Of a DNA stretch of 64,000 nt, positions 1 through 55,200 are shown piece after piece. Both the position numbers and the translations under genes were made by a program. Under the pieces are notes generated by a model. It saw nothing but the letters and a program-made list of their open reading frames with translations. It did not search any database and was not told the origin of the DNA. The stretch covers positions 6,200,001 to 6,264,000 of the forward strand of contig NC_084763.1 of assembly GCF_028858725.1 (NCBI RefSeq), written 5' to 3'. Positions within the stretch are counted from its first letter, which is position 1. Each line of letters begins with the position of its first letter. Source of the stretch: Colius striatus. Taxonomy: Eukaryota > Chordata > Aves > Coliiformes > Coliidae.

Positions 1-354
1 CAGATATTCAGTCTCAATTGTTTATGAGGACACTTGGCAAAGTTTCTTTTACTTAAACACTGTACAATTGGCTTCAATTTAGATACCTGCTGTTCACATG
101 TTGAGGAGCATTTTATATCACTGTAACTGATATAACAGCTGCATGAGCTAAGGAAAGAGCTCCAATACCCAAGATAGCATGCACTGTACTCTCCTTGCCT
201 CTCCTCTCTCTTGTCCTCTCCCAGCCCCAGTCTATAGAATGAGAATAATATTAAAAGCTTTTGGATAAGTAAGGACACCTCCTGCCAAATTTGGTCATCT
301 GTATGCATCAAGAATGTCCCAGAGGCCAGATGAACTAAAAAAGTGGTAGAAAAA

Positions 355-575
355 TCAATTCCTTATATTTAAATGGAACTTTTTGTGTTCCAGCTTCTTC
401 CCATTACCCCTTGGCCTGTCACTGAATACAACAGAAAAAAAGTGCTGTCCCAACCTCCCAACACCCACCATTTAGATATTTGTAACTATTAATGAGATCC
501 CCCCTCAGTCTCCTCCAGACTAAACAGTCCCAGTTCCCACAGCCTTTCCTCATAAGGAAGATGCTCCATTCACCC
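355..575 (-). mobile_element. CR1 LINE fragment, internal part only
   Basis: On the minus strand it runs from the 'gaggaaaggctg' segment through the 'ggtgttgggaggttgggacagcac' region to 'ggaacacaaaaagttcc', which is the usual CR1 order. It stops before the conserved CR1 3' end, so the terminal ~180 bp is missing. It is diverged from the other copies. Confidence 0.8.
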
Positions 576-1944
576 CCACCTTCATTGAAAATACCACAGA
601 GTCCCCTCCATAGCAGAGGAACGTGGTAGCACATCCCCACTTTATGTCCACAAGCCAAAAAAATAGGGAGAGGAAGCCACGACCTCATAGTAACAGCAAA
701 GGCAGATGGAAAAAAATAACACAACAATGCAGAACAGAGAGCAGTAGTCTCCCACAACACAGTAATTCAATACTCCTGCTACTTACCACTGTGGATTTTT
801 TCCTCCAAATGCAAGTTATTGCTGAAGGGGTAATAAGCAGAGGTTCCAAAGTCCTACAAGGACTCAATCCTACCACCTTCACTAGTACAATTATGTCTCA
901 GGAATATCTTTTTCCACCAAAGTTCAGTTACTCTATTCAAATACACTTCGATTTCACACTGTGTATTCATCTTGCCAGGTCTTTTGCACTTTTTTTTCAC
1001 AGCATGGACTCCACCTCAATAGATTCTCATGGACAACTGCTTTTTGCCCAGTCTTACAAAGTCATCTTCCCTCCTACTGTGATCAGTCAAAATTCAAGTT
1101 GCTTATTTGAAAAGGAGTCCAGTGCTCAGAAAGAATCACACCATTTCTTTCCAACAGGTTGAAATTTCTCCCAATACTAGGAGGACAAACCCAATTTTGA
1201 AAAGAAATCATGTGACAGCTTTGCAGACTGCAACACCAGGTGCATTACACTTCCAGTCACAAGAGACCAGGAAGTATGCTGAAAGCTGTATACATTTTCT
1301 CAGAGGAGTTCAGACTATATAAACACAGCCCTCAGCCCACTACCTGGCTACACTTACATGTATCTACCTGCAGAAGGAAATCAGTTATGGTTTTATTTAG
1401 TTTCAAGGTAACCTACAGTATAAAAATAAGATTCTCAAAATGTATTTTCTCCTGTATTTCTACTCCATTTCTGCCATTTCAGTTTTAACACCTACTTCTA
1501 CATAGGGACAGTACAAATCTGTATTTCCAAATCCAAACAGTGGCAACAGACAGAAGCTAAGGATGTTATAGATAACTGTGTGCTGCTCAGTCTGCTCTGA
1601 ACTCAATTTACAGCCTTCATAAATAGCAACAATGGTTAACTGAGGAAAAGGTCCACAGCTTCCAGGAATCACCTTTCCATTTTACACTTGTGAGGTTCCA
1701 GTTCTACACTCATAATTGTTAAGACATACCCAGCAGAGACACCAATGGTTATCTTTAATCTGTCAACACTTCTGTCAGCAAAAACTAAAAACAAAACTAC
1801 ATTTCATCACCCCCTGTGTGATGACAGAAATTTTTGGGCCTCCAAAGCACTACTGTCTACCACATCTCAGTGGTGAATACTGACATTAGCTCTTTACATA
1901 ACTGTGCTAATGAGCTATAGTTTCTCCTCTTATTATCTAAACTG

Positions 1945-2735
1945 TAGAATCACAGAATGGTGGGAGTTGGAAAGGACCTTTAGAGATCATCCAGTCCAAA
2001 CACCCTGCCGAAGTAGGTCCACCTAGATCAGGTCACACAGGAACATGTCCAGGTGGGTTTGAAGACCTCCAAAGAAGGAGCCTCCACACCCTCCCTGGGC
2101 AGCCTGTGCCAGGGCTCCCTCACCTCAACAGGGAAATAGTTTCTCCTTACGTTTAAATGGAACTTTTTGTGTTCCAGCTTCATTCTATTTCACCCCTTGT
2201 CTGTTGCTAGGTGCAACAGCGAAAAATGCTGTCCCAACCTCCTGACACCCGCCATTTATATACTTATAAATATTAATGAGATCTCCCCTCAGTCTCCTCT
2301 TCTCCAGACTAAACAGCCCCAGTTCCTGCAGCCTTTCCTCATATGGAAGATGCTCCGGTCCCCTGATCATCTTGGTGGCCCTGTGCTGGCCTCTCTCCAG
2401 CACTTCCCTGTCCCTCTTGGGCTGAGGAGCCCAGAACTGGACACAGGACTCCAGATGAGGCCTCACCAGGGCAGAGTAGAGGGGGAGCAGAACCTCCCTT
2501 GACCTGCTGGCCACACTCTTCTTGATGCATCCCAGGATGCCATTGGCCTTCTTGGCCACGAGGGCACATTGCTGGCTTATGGTCAGTTTATTATCAATCA
2601 GGACTCCCAGGTCTCTCTCTGCAAAGCTGCTCTCCAGCAGGTCAATCCCCAGCCTGCACTGTTACATGGAGTTGTTACTCCCCAGGTACAGGACTCTGCA
2701 CTTGTCCTTGTTGAACCTCACAGATGTACTCAGTG
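1945..2735 (-). mobile_element. CR1 LINE, 5'-truncated, 3' end present
   Basis: The 3' end on the minus strand is 'ccaccattctgtgattct' at about 1945-1965. It extends to the 'gttcaacaaggacaag' segment near 2735. The order of landmarks matches the plus-strand copies at 15520 and 32540. The open minus-strand frames around 2185-2559 come from the CR1 3' ORF2 region and are not a host gene. Confidence 0.93.
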
Positions 2736-2854
2736 ACTTCACATTACACACCACAAGTGCAAAATTATTTAGCTAAAAAATTCAAAACAACTAATGAAAC
2801 ATATTATTAAACAGTAGAAAACTGACAAAATATCGAGCTGCCTTTTATGGGTTA

Positions 2855-45784
<42,930 letters not shown>

Positions 45785-46400
45785 CACAAATGAAGCTACA
45801 GAGCCTTCTTTAGAAAGCGTACGGAAGAAGCACAAGTCAGTTGTCAAACTTGACTTTTGCTGTGCTCCTGGAATACTCAAGTACTTTAATTCCTGGGGTG
45901 TTTTCTATGGTAATAACTTCCAGTGATGAATTTCACTCCAACAATATGGGCAGCTTTCAATTGACACATTAACACCTCCCTTTAAGGTTTCAAAAACTGA
46001 TTTTTACATAGATGCTGGAAGATACTTCCTTGACACTTTTGTCCCTTGCCAAGGAAAAGCTTTCTCACTGGGAAGACACCTGGATTTTTGTTTCCTGTTG
46101 TGCTTTTATTCAGGTACCTACCTCTTCTGAAATGCTACATCTTCCACCAGAGCCAAGTTTTGAAAAGCACGATGCCTTTGTGATTTTTCTGGGGTTTTCT
46201 TTAGTTAAACATGTAGGATGTGTTTTTACTGAGTTGCTTAAAAGTAATTTGAGTCTTGAAGTTTGTTCAGTGAAGCACAAATGTGAATTTAGTGTAAATA
46301 AGTACTATAAATATCTTTTGCCTTTGTATTCTTTTCTTTCTCTACTTGAAATTAAAATGCTTTCTAAACCCTTTTCTTTTTCCCCCAGTATAAACTTACA
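45785..46400 (+). other. KIF15: KIF15 3' untranslated region (probable)
   Basis: AT-rich sequence after the stop. The first good poly(A) signal is ATTAAA at 46351-46356, with a T-rich tract after it. The extent is inferred. A 22-bp tandem duplication lies just beyond (46485-46528). Confidence 0.5.
46351..46356 (+). terminator. KIF15: Candidate poly(A) signal of KIF15
   Basis: ATTAAA lies about 570 bp after the stop and is followed by a T-rich stretch. A canonical AATAAA at 47232-47237 could serve a longer transcript. The choice is uncertain. Confidence 0.45.
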
Positions 46401-46484
46401 GTAGACTTCTACATTAGCATGGAAGGAAATTCTAAGTGTTTTGCAACCATTTTGTTATCAAACAAAAGCAGAAATGTTAAGATA

Positions 46485-46528
46485 ATGCAGAACACTTTAG
46501 GAGTATATGCAGAACATTTTAGGAGTAT
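46485..46528 (+). repeat. 22-bp tandem duplication
   Basis: Two copies of 'atgcagaacaYtttaggagt', period 22 bp, lie downstream of the KIF15 poly(A) candidate. Confidence 0.85.
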
Positions 46529-47371
46529 AGTGTGTAAGTTCATGTAATCACACTTAAGATTTCTTGCAAATAACTGAAATTTTTATTAGCAGAACACAAC
46601 GGTGATTTATGCACCAAGATCAAACAGTTGTCTGTTTAGGTGGGGTTTTTTACTAATCTTATCACTCTGTTCTTGGCTACTTTGTACAGAGCTTCTTTTG
46701 CCTACAAATGATGGGATGAAAGAACAAAGAGCAAGACTTGTCAAGTGAAGGGCAGGATACCTAATGAGATTCTTCAGTGTCTGGCTGAGGGGATGAAGCC
46801 TTTCCCTCAGCTTATCTTTTAATTTTTGAATTGCCTAATCCTGCAGATGAGTTTTCACTTGGGCTCTAAACAGGGGAAGTATTTTTTTTCTGTAGACAGA
46901 GAACAGTAGAGATCCAAAGTAACTAGCATGGATTTATTAGCACTCTAGCCTGAGAGGGGTTTGTCTTGGACCACTAAGCTGTTATCTCCTGCGGCCTTTA
47001 TTTGTTGTTGCAGTGTTCTAGGTTTATAGACGTGCTTCTCAGCGCCTGTTTACCTTGAGTGACTGTTTTTCGACAAGAGTTTTGTACTCTAGCTTTGAAC
47101 GGGGTTTTCTGCCACTCCCTCGCTGGGGAGGCACAATCCCTGCTGCAGCTTGCTTTACTCTGAGCCTTCCTCTGTCCTGTCAGTCTGCGTTTACCTTCTC
47201 CTCCTGCATCCTTTTTTAAAGAAGAAACAAAAATAAAGCCTCTGTATATAAATGAACACGGCACAAGCGCATTTTTCCTTCCCTCAGCTCCTCCGACCCC
47301 ACTGCGGCCTGCCCTCCCCGCCCCGCTCGGCCCTGCGCAGGGGCGGCGCCGCGGCGGGACGCGCCCCGGAA

Positions 47372-47520
47372 GGCGGCGGCGGGCTCGGCCTGAGGCCCGG
47401 CGGCTCCCGGCGTGAGGGCGGGCGGCGGGCTCGGCCTGAGGCCCGGCGGCTCCCGGCGTGAGGGCGGGCGGCGGGCTCGGCGTGAGGCCTGCCGAGGCCC
47501 CGGCATGAGGGCGGGCGGCG
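47372..47520 (+). repeat. 46-bp tandem repeat reaching the TMEM42 start codon
   Basis: The landmark GGGCTCGG recurs at 47381, 47427 and 47473 (period 46). GGCGTGAGGGCGGGCGG recurs at 47409 and 47455, and as GGCATGAGGGCGGGCGG at 47502. The last copy supplies the ATG. Confidence 0.9.
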
Positions 47521-47621
47521 GGGCGGCGGCAGCGGCCGCGGGGCTGCTGGGGGCGGCGGCGGCGGCCGCGGCGAAGCTGGCGCTGGGTGCGGGTCCGGGC
47601 GGGGAGGCGGCCGGAGGCTGG
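47505..47621 (+). CDS. TMEM42: TMEM42 exon 1
   Basis: 39 residues, MRAGGG, then alanine runs, AAKLALGAG, ending GGW. The donor is GCTGG|gtaagg. Composition is extreme (alanine and glycine) because of the CpG island and repeat. Confidence 0.85.
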
Positions 47622-50600
47622 GTAAGGAAGGAGGAAATGAGGGAAGGGACCTCCTCCATGAGCTCCCGCGTCTTCTGCCTGTGGCCTTCCCCGGCAGGCG
47701 TTACTCAGCCGTGGGCGCTTCCCTGCTTGCTGCCGAGGGGGATGAAACGTGCAGGTGCAGTCAGCCCTTGAGGGAGCTGAGCCGTGCTGGAGAGTTGACT
47801 AACGCCTGGTGGGAATGTCAGTACTTGGCAAGCAGACCGAAACAAATCGGCTCGTTCAGCACGCATGGTGTGGGACTGCCCGAAACCAAACCCAGCTGAC
47901 AGCACATCTGTAATGGTTTCATGTCTAGTTTACTTAAGCAAGATGTATCAAATGCTTGTTCTCAGTCCACTGTTTTCCTGGTAGCAGTGCTCTTGTCTCT
48001 GCATTCTGTTCACTGCTGACCAGAGCAGAGAGGTGGAGCGGTTAATGCTGCTCAGCCAATGTGCTGTTGGGTCTTCCTAGGGGATGATCCTTATCACAGC
48101 GTTTCTCAAGCCTCACCTGGCATGCTCTCTGTTGGGTCTTCTTAGGAGATGATCTTTATCTTGGTTGTGTTTCTCAAACCTTAATTGTGCTTAAGGTTAT
48201 GTGGCACTGCTGGCCTTTCACCTCAAAAATAGTGTCCTTACTGAGAGAAGTGAGCTGTTCCCTCAGGCACGGCAGAAGAGGAGGTGTACACGAGACTGTG
48301 TGTGAGGTAGGACACACAAGAGTCCTACGTGTGCGATTGTGCTGAGGTAGGCAACACACGCATCTCAGAAACACGTTGGAGAGGCTTATTTAGGTATTGT
48401 GGTTGGGGCAGGGGTGGTTGTGGGTGTGCAAATACACGTTTGGACATGAAATCCAGAGGAAGTCCACAAAAGAAACTGGATCTGAGAAAAGCCCAGTCTT
48501 GCGTCAGGAAATAATGTAATTGTGTTAATGATAATATATAATAACCTACCTGTGTGGTTATTAGAGGTGGTTAAAATAGCAAAAACTCAGTAGTGCCAAT
48601 TCTGTTGATTGTGGTGGGAATAATCAAAACATTTAAATCCTGCTACTTTTATCAGTCTCCTCCAAAAGTGGTTGTGCTCTGCACTGACTAAACAGAAGAG
48701 CGTGGAATAACCAAACATTGACAGCTTCTTTTCTGAGTATTATTCTTCTTTAGAGTTTAGAGAAATATTGCGTGTTCGTTGGGGGATTTTTTGGTAGAGT
48801 TGTTGGGTTGGGTTTCTTTTTTGAAGGAGTTATGATCAAGCATAGTGTCATTGAGGTGGAGCATTGCCAGCAGTTTGAGAGTGGTGATCCTTCCCTTCTA
48901 TTCAGCACCGGTGAGGCCGCACCCAGAGTGCTGGATGCAGTTCTGGGCTCCCTAGTTACAAAAATAGAGATGGAGCTACTGGAGAGAGTCCAGCATGAGG
49001 ATGATGAGGGACCAGAGCATCCCTTCTGTGAGGAAAAGGCTAAGGGAGCTGGGGCTATTCAGCTTGAAGAAGAGAGGGCTCAGGAGGATCTCATCAATGT
49101 ATACCAATACCTGAAGGGAGGTCACACAGAGGATGGAGCCAGGTTCTTTCCAGGGGTGCCCCGTGACAGGGCCGGTGGTGATGGGCCCAAGCTGAAATAT
49201 GGGTGGTTATTCCCTCTGAACATCAGGAAACGCTTTTTCACTGTGAGAGTGATTGGGCACTGGTTGCCCAGACAGGTTGTGGAGTCTGCCTCCTTGAGGA
49301 AATTCAGACCTTGTCTGGGCAACGGCCTGTAAGAGTGGCAAGGTTAGACCAGATGATCTGCAGAGGTACCTCCTGACCTCAGCCACGCTGTGATTCTTTT
49401 CTTCACAAATTGATTCCTTCAGTTACTTTAAGGTCCACTGTAAGTGGTAATTATTACCTGAATTAATCAATTTAGCTGCAAAACAACAAGTTTTATGTGA
49501 ATGCCATAATCTTCCTAGTAGCTTGAATGGCATAGGCCCCTAGACACTTCAGTGTTTCAGAGCCCTGCCTTTGAATCCTGCACGCTCATTGCACAGGCCA
49601 CAAGGCAACGAGAGTTTTGAGGAGCTTTGTGTTTGAGAAAGAGCTACAGACATGTAAAAGTAAGTATAAGAGAGCAGCTGTCACTTGTGCAGCATGGCAG
49701 GCGGCAGCCCGTGTTACATGTGGATTGATTCTTCAGAGGGGACGTGACTTAGGGCAGCAGGATGCTCCGCAGCACCGTGGAGATGCATTTCCTGGCCAGA
49801 AGGATGTGTTGTGATGGCTCAGCCTGAGGCTGGCCTTGACCCTTCCTGAGTCATTTCACCTGAACAAAAGCTTGCCTTTACTTTCCCCTCTCCCCTGCCA
49901 AACTTTGTCTGAAATTACTTCTGCCACTTTGGGAGTGATGCTGGATTATCCGAAAGGTACACTGAAATTAATCTTCAGAACGCAATCAGAACAGTAATCC
50001 TTGACTCATGGGGCTGGTTCGGCTGAGCCCTTCGCAGGGGAGAAATTTATACCTCCCTCCTTCCTTGTGGGGAACACCTGGGGATGTTCCTGTCTCAATG
50101 CCTGCATGCCAATGTGGTGACCACATCTCTGCCCAGGATGAAGAGGGACTCCATCTCGCTCTGGAAAACCTTCCTTCTGGGTATGAGCCACCTGCAGATC
50201 ACACTGCAGTTGATGTCTCTGGCTTTGAAACAGAAGAGGAACCCATGGGTACAGGGTCACCTTTCAGGATAGCATAGCTGAAATGGTGGGCACCAGCTTT
50301 GCAGCAGACACTGATGCCCTCACAGGCTCATTCAAGTCAGGCAGGACCTCTGGAAGTCTCTAGTCCAATCCTTGCAACAGGTTGCTCATGACCTTCTCCA
50401 GCCAAGTTTTGACTACCTCCGAGGCTGGAGAGACCGTGACCTCACTTCAGTGTTTGATCACCTTTGTTTTTCCTTGTATCAGATGAAAATTTCACTTGTT
50501 AACAGAATTTACTTGCTGCCTCTTAACTATATCCCACGGCACCTCGAAGAGGAGCCTGGGCTCCTCTCTGCACCCCTGGGCAGATGATTGAGGACAGTAA

Positions 50601-52287
50601 CAAGATGTCTTTTCTTTCCTTGAGGCATTTTTCCCCAGCAGTGTACTTTGCTAGGCTGTTTCTGGAGATAGACTGAATTTAAGTGAAACAGAGTATTGTT
50701 TTCCCCTCTCATCTCTTTACTCTCCCATCTGCCTGCCCACTAGAGGAGTGTGTGGAGCTCTCAGTAAATCTACTCTCCAGTGATCATGCAAAATACAACA
50801 CGAAGCCACTCAGCTCGTGTTGTGCTCCCAGAGGGCCCTTTGCTGCAGCAGTAAGGTACGCCAGGTCATGGGAGCTGCTGAGGAGCAGCAGTTTGGGTGT
50901 CAGCCCAGCTTCACAACAGATGAGTTCTGGAGCACACTTAGCACCAGCCTGTACACCTTTGGGCTGAGTCTGATGCTTTCCGAAACATCTAGTGAGGGCT
51001 GACGGCAGGATGTGCCAAGGTCACACTCCATCCAGTGCTACTCCCTCACTTCTCTTTCCTGCTGTGATCTAATACATTCATCTTTGTGTCATACCATTCA
51101 CCTTTAGAAGCCCACACCATTGAGTTTTTCTCCCAGAGCCTGTGAAGTGAAGGTCAGTGAGGAGACACTTGTGCTTTCTCCCTTCCCTCCTGCAGCTGCC
51201 GGTGCTGCTCCGCGTGGCCTGCGCGGGCTTGGCGTTGGCGTGCAATGCGGTGATGTGGACGGTCTTTGCCAAAGCCCTGCGACTCTCATCCTCCTCAGCA
51301 GCCGCCTCTGTGACCACAACAGCCTCCAGCTTCATCTGTTCGGTGAGTAGATGCCTTCCCCAGGCGCCAGAGCCCGGAGGAGCAGCACGGTGCTGTAGGG
51401 CTTGTAGCTCATTTCCTGGCGTGACCGGTGGCACTGGCCATGAGGGTTACAGGCAGAAGTTAAATGACTGCATCAGGTCTCAGCTATTCTGGCACAGCAG
51501 AGGCTGTAGGGCTTTTCTGAATGGTGCAGGAGGAAGGGTGCTGCTGCCCAGAGCAGTGCCTTGCAGCAGCTCTATGGTTTGCTGAGCTGTTCTAATAGCC
51601 AGTGAAAGCCAGACCCTGGGAGCATTGCTTTGTTTTGCTTTTCCTTTGCAACGCCTCACCTGTGACAAGCCAAAGCCACCCTAGCTGGGTGTGAAGATGC
51701 ACCACCTCTAGTGACAGCAAGAGCATTTCTGACCCACAGGTGTTGTCCATTCACTTTTCACTCTCAGTGGCTGTCCACCTTGTTTCTGTGCTCCACCTCA
51801 CAGCCAGCTCATGGTGATGGATAAGACTCAGGTCAGTGAGGCCGTGTTTTTCTTGACTGGAGTTGCCCAGTCGACTGGAGATTTGGTTCCTGCAAAGGTA
51901 GCACAGCACATGGCATCTGCCAAAATCCTGCTTTGGGACTGTGTTTCCAGGCTGGGTGGTAGAGTAGGTCACCTCTGCTATCACCCACAGCAGCTGTTTC
52001 TGTTGGTGGTCTCAGCAGAGGTTTCCTCCAGCAGGTTTTTCCAGGGCTAGCACTCCCAGCGGAAGTCCTTGCAGCTGTGGCAGTGCCAGGAGGCTTTGGG
52101 GTGGCTCAACTCAGTGAAGCTTTGTCTCTGTCTTTTCCTTCAGGCCATCCTGGGCAAGCTTCTATTTGGGGAGACTTGGACACTTCTGTGGTGGCTCGGC
52201 CTGGCCGTGACGCTCTGCGGCCTGGTGCTGCTGCACACAGCATCACCCCAGCCACTGTGGCCCCCGCTGGAGAACAAGGAGGATTGA
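47505..52287 (+). CDS. TMEM42: TMEM42, small EamA/DMT-like membrane protein, 3 exons
   Basis: Exons 47505-47621, 51196-51342 and 52144-52287 join in frame to 135 residues. Four hydrophobic segments fit half a drug/metabolite-transporter fold: about 13-29 (alanine-rich, then AKLALG), 40-64 (LPVLLRVACAGLALACNAVM), 70-96 and 100-121 (LLWWLGLAVTLCGLVLLH). Shared marks with human TMEM42 as remembered (about 159 residues) are AKLA, MW near residue 59, LLFGE against LYGE, and WWxG...LCGL. The function is unknown and transport is only suggested by the fold. The ATG has G at -3. It aligns with an internal Met of the human protein, so the bird N-terminus is about 25-30 residues shorter unless a non-AUG start is used. 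The gene follows KIF15 on the same strand, 1.7 kb downstream. Confidence 0.9.
48065..48197 (+). repeat. 65-bp tandem duplication in TMEM42 intron 1
   Basis: 'tgttgggtcttcctagggga' at 48065 and 'tgttgggtcttcttaggaga' at 48130 start two diverged copies that stay alignable through 'gtttctcaaRcct'. Confidence 0.8.
48845..49396 (+). mobile_element. CR1 LINE, older copy, in TMEM42 intron 1
   Basis: A 5'-truncated copy. Landmarks are 'ggtgaggccgcacccagagt', 'ttctgggctcc', 'aggaaaaggctaagggagct', and the end 'cagccacgctgtgattct'. The 186-residue open frame here is CR1-derived. Confidence 0.9.
50330..50462 (-). mobile_element. Old CR1 LINE 3' fragment
   Basis: The plus strand reads 'ggacctctggaagtctctagtccaatcc' in two blocks, then 'aggttgctcatgaccttctc', the reversed end of an old CR1 subfamily. 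It is decayed and the edges are approximate. Confidence 0.65.
51196..51342 (+). CDS. TMEM42: TMEM42 exon 2
   Basis: 49 residues, LPVLLRVACAGLALACNAVM and then WTVFAKALRLSSSSAAASVT. The acceptor is cctcctgcag and the donor TTCG|gtgagt. Confidence 0.92.
52144..52287 (+). CDS. TMEM42: TMEM42 exon 3 with stop codon
   Basis: 47 residues, AILGKLLFGETWTLLWWLGL and AVTLCGLVLLH, then a polar tail ending ENKED. The acceptor is tttccttcag. Confidence 0.93.
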   Translation, partial: AILGKLLFGETWTLLWWLGLAVTLCGLVLLHTASPQPLWPPLENKED

Positions 52288-55200
52288 TGGCTGCCAGAGA
52301 GGCCGTGGTGCCCTACCACCCCTCACTGCTCTGCCTCCTGATGGCATTCCCAGTCCCTATCCAGCTTGGAGCACGCCTGCCATGGAGCTGCTAACCCCTG
52401 CTTGCCTCCTGACTTGCAGTCACACCGGTCACATCTTTCCTGATGGTTTGGCAGTGGTGTGGTGGCTGTGACAGCCTCAGGAGGAGCTGCTCCACTCTGA
52501 GTCAATATTGTGGAAATGAGGGCCAGAAGCTTATCAGACGCTCCTCCTCGTCACACTCCGTGGCTGCAGAGCTTTCCCAGTTCAGGGAAGGCTGAAAGTA
52601 ACCATGGTGGCTGCAGAAGGTGCTTGTGCATTGGCACTTTTCCAGAAGAGGACCCATCCAGAAACAGAACAAGAATCAGAGGTAGAAACTGAAGGGAAGG
52701 CAGCTGATATTTCTGCTCAGCTGTTCCTGACTTTGCCTCTTGCAAGGGCCCCATGCCCACCGCTGCCTGCGAGGCTGTGGAGCCTTTCATTGATTGCTTC
52801 AGCTTCCCCTGCCAGAAACATACCCCTTTAACCTTACCATTTGTATCTGATGCCTGTAATTCCCACTCACGCCTTCCTGACTTCTTACTCACTGTAAGGT
52901 TGTGGCTCTTTTGGTTATTTTTTACAGCTCTGGATGATGCTGATTGCCATTCCTTCGATGTAATCTACCAGATCACTGGTACCCACACATCTGCTAGGTT
53001 TTGGGTCAGTAATTTCTCTGTGTTCAGGTGTGTGTGTCAGGATTCATCATTTCTAAGGCATTGACTTCTTTCCCCTTCCCACACATCTTGTTTCACTGGG
53101 CAGTTGGTTTTAGTGGCAGTCCTCATGGAGAAATGTAATGATGCTGATAAATGTATGCATCATGCTGGTGATATCACTTGTTTGCTCTGGGCTTGCCAGG
53201 TTGTCTCTGTCTTCTTGTAACCACTGAAAGTGAGTCACAGCTGTGGCATGTGCAGAGAACCCAGGGACGCATTTCTGTGAGCCTCCATATCAGAACCTGT
53301 CGGGTTTTATCGTGAGCAACACATCTGCAGGTGGAAATGCCACTGCAGTTGGCTTTGTGCCTTTTCTTCCTTTGTGTCAGCAAGATGAGAAGAGTTCCTA
53401 GAAGAGGCTGGGAGCTGTTTGCTCCAGGTCCCTTGCTTCAGGAGACCATCCTAGCTCATTGTTTCTGGCAGCTGTGTCTCGAGAGGGGAAAAGCCTTTGC
53501 CTCTCCTTTTGACATGCTCATAAGTCTTCCCCTCCAAAGAGGACAGCTGCATATGTGGTTTAAGGGTCTTTGCACATGAGTCTTTGCACCTGGGGAGCTC
53601 TTGGGGCAGCAGGAGGAGTGGAACATGTCTGTCAACCTGGGAAGCTTGGACTTGACAGTAACCCAGCATCCCTCATAGTCCTGCACAGATGATGCCCAGG
53701 AACTAGGCTTTTCTAAGTATTTCAAGTCTCCTTAGACCTTTGTACATGATGGAGGAATAATGAGGGCCACAAGGCTGATTTATTTGCCCTTGTGGTTGAC
53801 TGTCAGCCAGCTGTAAGCCATGGTTGTCTTGGCACAAACAACAGGAGAAGGACCAGTCTCTCTCCTCTCTGGTTCATCAAGCTGCTGCCCCTCCTCCTAG
53901 CAAACCTTTTGGGTAGTTTTCTAATATGGACTATCTGAAAACTGACATTTCTTTATTAGAGTCATTACTGGAGGTCAGAGTCTAGGAGATGTTTGCAGAA
54001 AATGTGGGCAATGTTTTGCTTGGTGGTGCTCACTTTCCAGGCAGAAGAACATAAACTAGGGCTATAAATTGGCTGTCATAAGTACTTGAAGATGAGAACA
54101 GAGATGAGCTTTCCTCCAGTTCCTGAGGGAAGAAAAGATGGCCAAGCAGGCTGTGTTTATTGACAGAATCCCTGTTTGGCTTTTTTGGTTGTCAGCCTGG
54201 GGCCAAGGCCACAAGGAAGGCTGCAATCCTATGGGAAAACACTGCCCTGATCAGTGGGTCGTGTGTGGTCATCCAGAATGCAGCTGCAGGTTGTTCTCAG
54301 AAAAGGCTGCTGGCATCTCCAAAATAAAACACTCTCCAAAGCTCAATGACTGAAATTTCATATCTATTGTTATTTGAGACCATATGCACAGGAAAAAAGG
54401 TGGTGTGGGACTAATGAGTGAGCTTGAAGTGTGGGTAGTTCAAATGTGGTAGACCTTGTGGGGTGGCTGAAGATCATGGCTGAGTGCAAGACCTTGGGTT
54501 TAGCAGGGCAAGAGATGGGTTTGCCTGATGTGGGAACTACAGCAGCTTGCTTGCACAGAGTTTTTGCACACTTGACTTGACATCTTTTTAGAGAAGAGTC
54601 TTGGCTAGACATCCCAAACTCCAGCAAAGAGCACTTTTGTTTGCACATCTGCCAGGCCTTGGCTGTAATGAAGCTTTCCAGCACCTTCCCTTCGTTCTCA
54701 AACACAACCCTAGGTTTTCAGCATCGCTTTTTCATCAGTTTTTCCTCAAGCAGGGTTATCCCACGTCGTGCTTTAAAGAGCAGAAGCAGCAGGTATGTGG
54801 TTAACTGAGGCTCATGCAGGTTAAAGTGAGTGTTCTTGAATTAATGGTGGGAAGAGTTTGAAAAATCTCTTTTCTAAACATTCTAAGGCAAATAATACCT
54901 TGTATACCTTTACAGGGAACAAAGCCAAGGGAAATTATAGTTGCAGTTGAACCTTAAAGTGTGATTTGACTGGTTAGATAAGGAACTACACAAAGAACCT
55001 GAGAAATGCCATTGTCAAGGAGCCACTGAAACTCGGGAGGTTTGTACAGCATCTTGGTCACAGCACATATGAAAATATCTTGGAGGATGGTATATTTGCC
55101 TGTGGGGTAAGTAGTAGAAGTAGATGCAGTAAATAAGATGGGTCCATTGTTCTGCTGAGTTGAGTATACTTAAAATTTCCAAGGAACTGATTCAGTGCCC

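Larger units (their letters stand above)
47270..47660 (+). promoter_or_regulatory. TMEM42: CpG island / promoter region of TMEM42
   Basis: CpG-dense, GC-rich sequence runs from about 240 bp upstream of the TMEM42 ATG into intron 1. It has no TATA box and includes the 46-bp tandem repeat. Confidence 0.85.

Noticed and set aside
623-1162. 179-codon plus-strand frame
   Set aside because: No recognisable family, no promoter or splice context, and it lies inside a KIAA1143 intron.
2185-2559. 124-codon minus-strand frame (MAKKANG...) that recurs in several places
   Set aside because: It recurs at every CR1 copy and is the end of CR1 ORF2, not a host gene family.
48772-49332. 186-codon open frame in TMEM42 intron 1
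   Set aside because: Most of it coincides with a CR1 copy.
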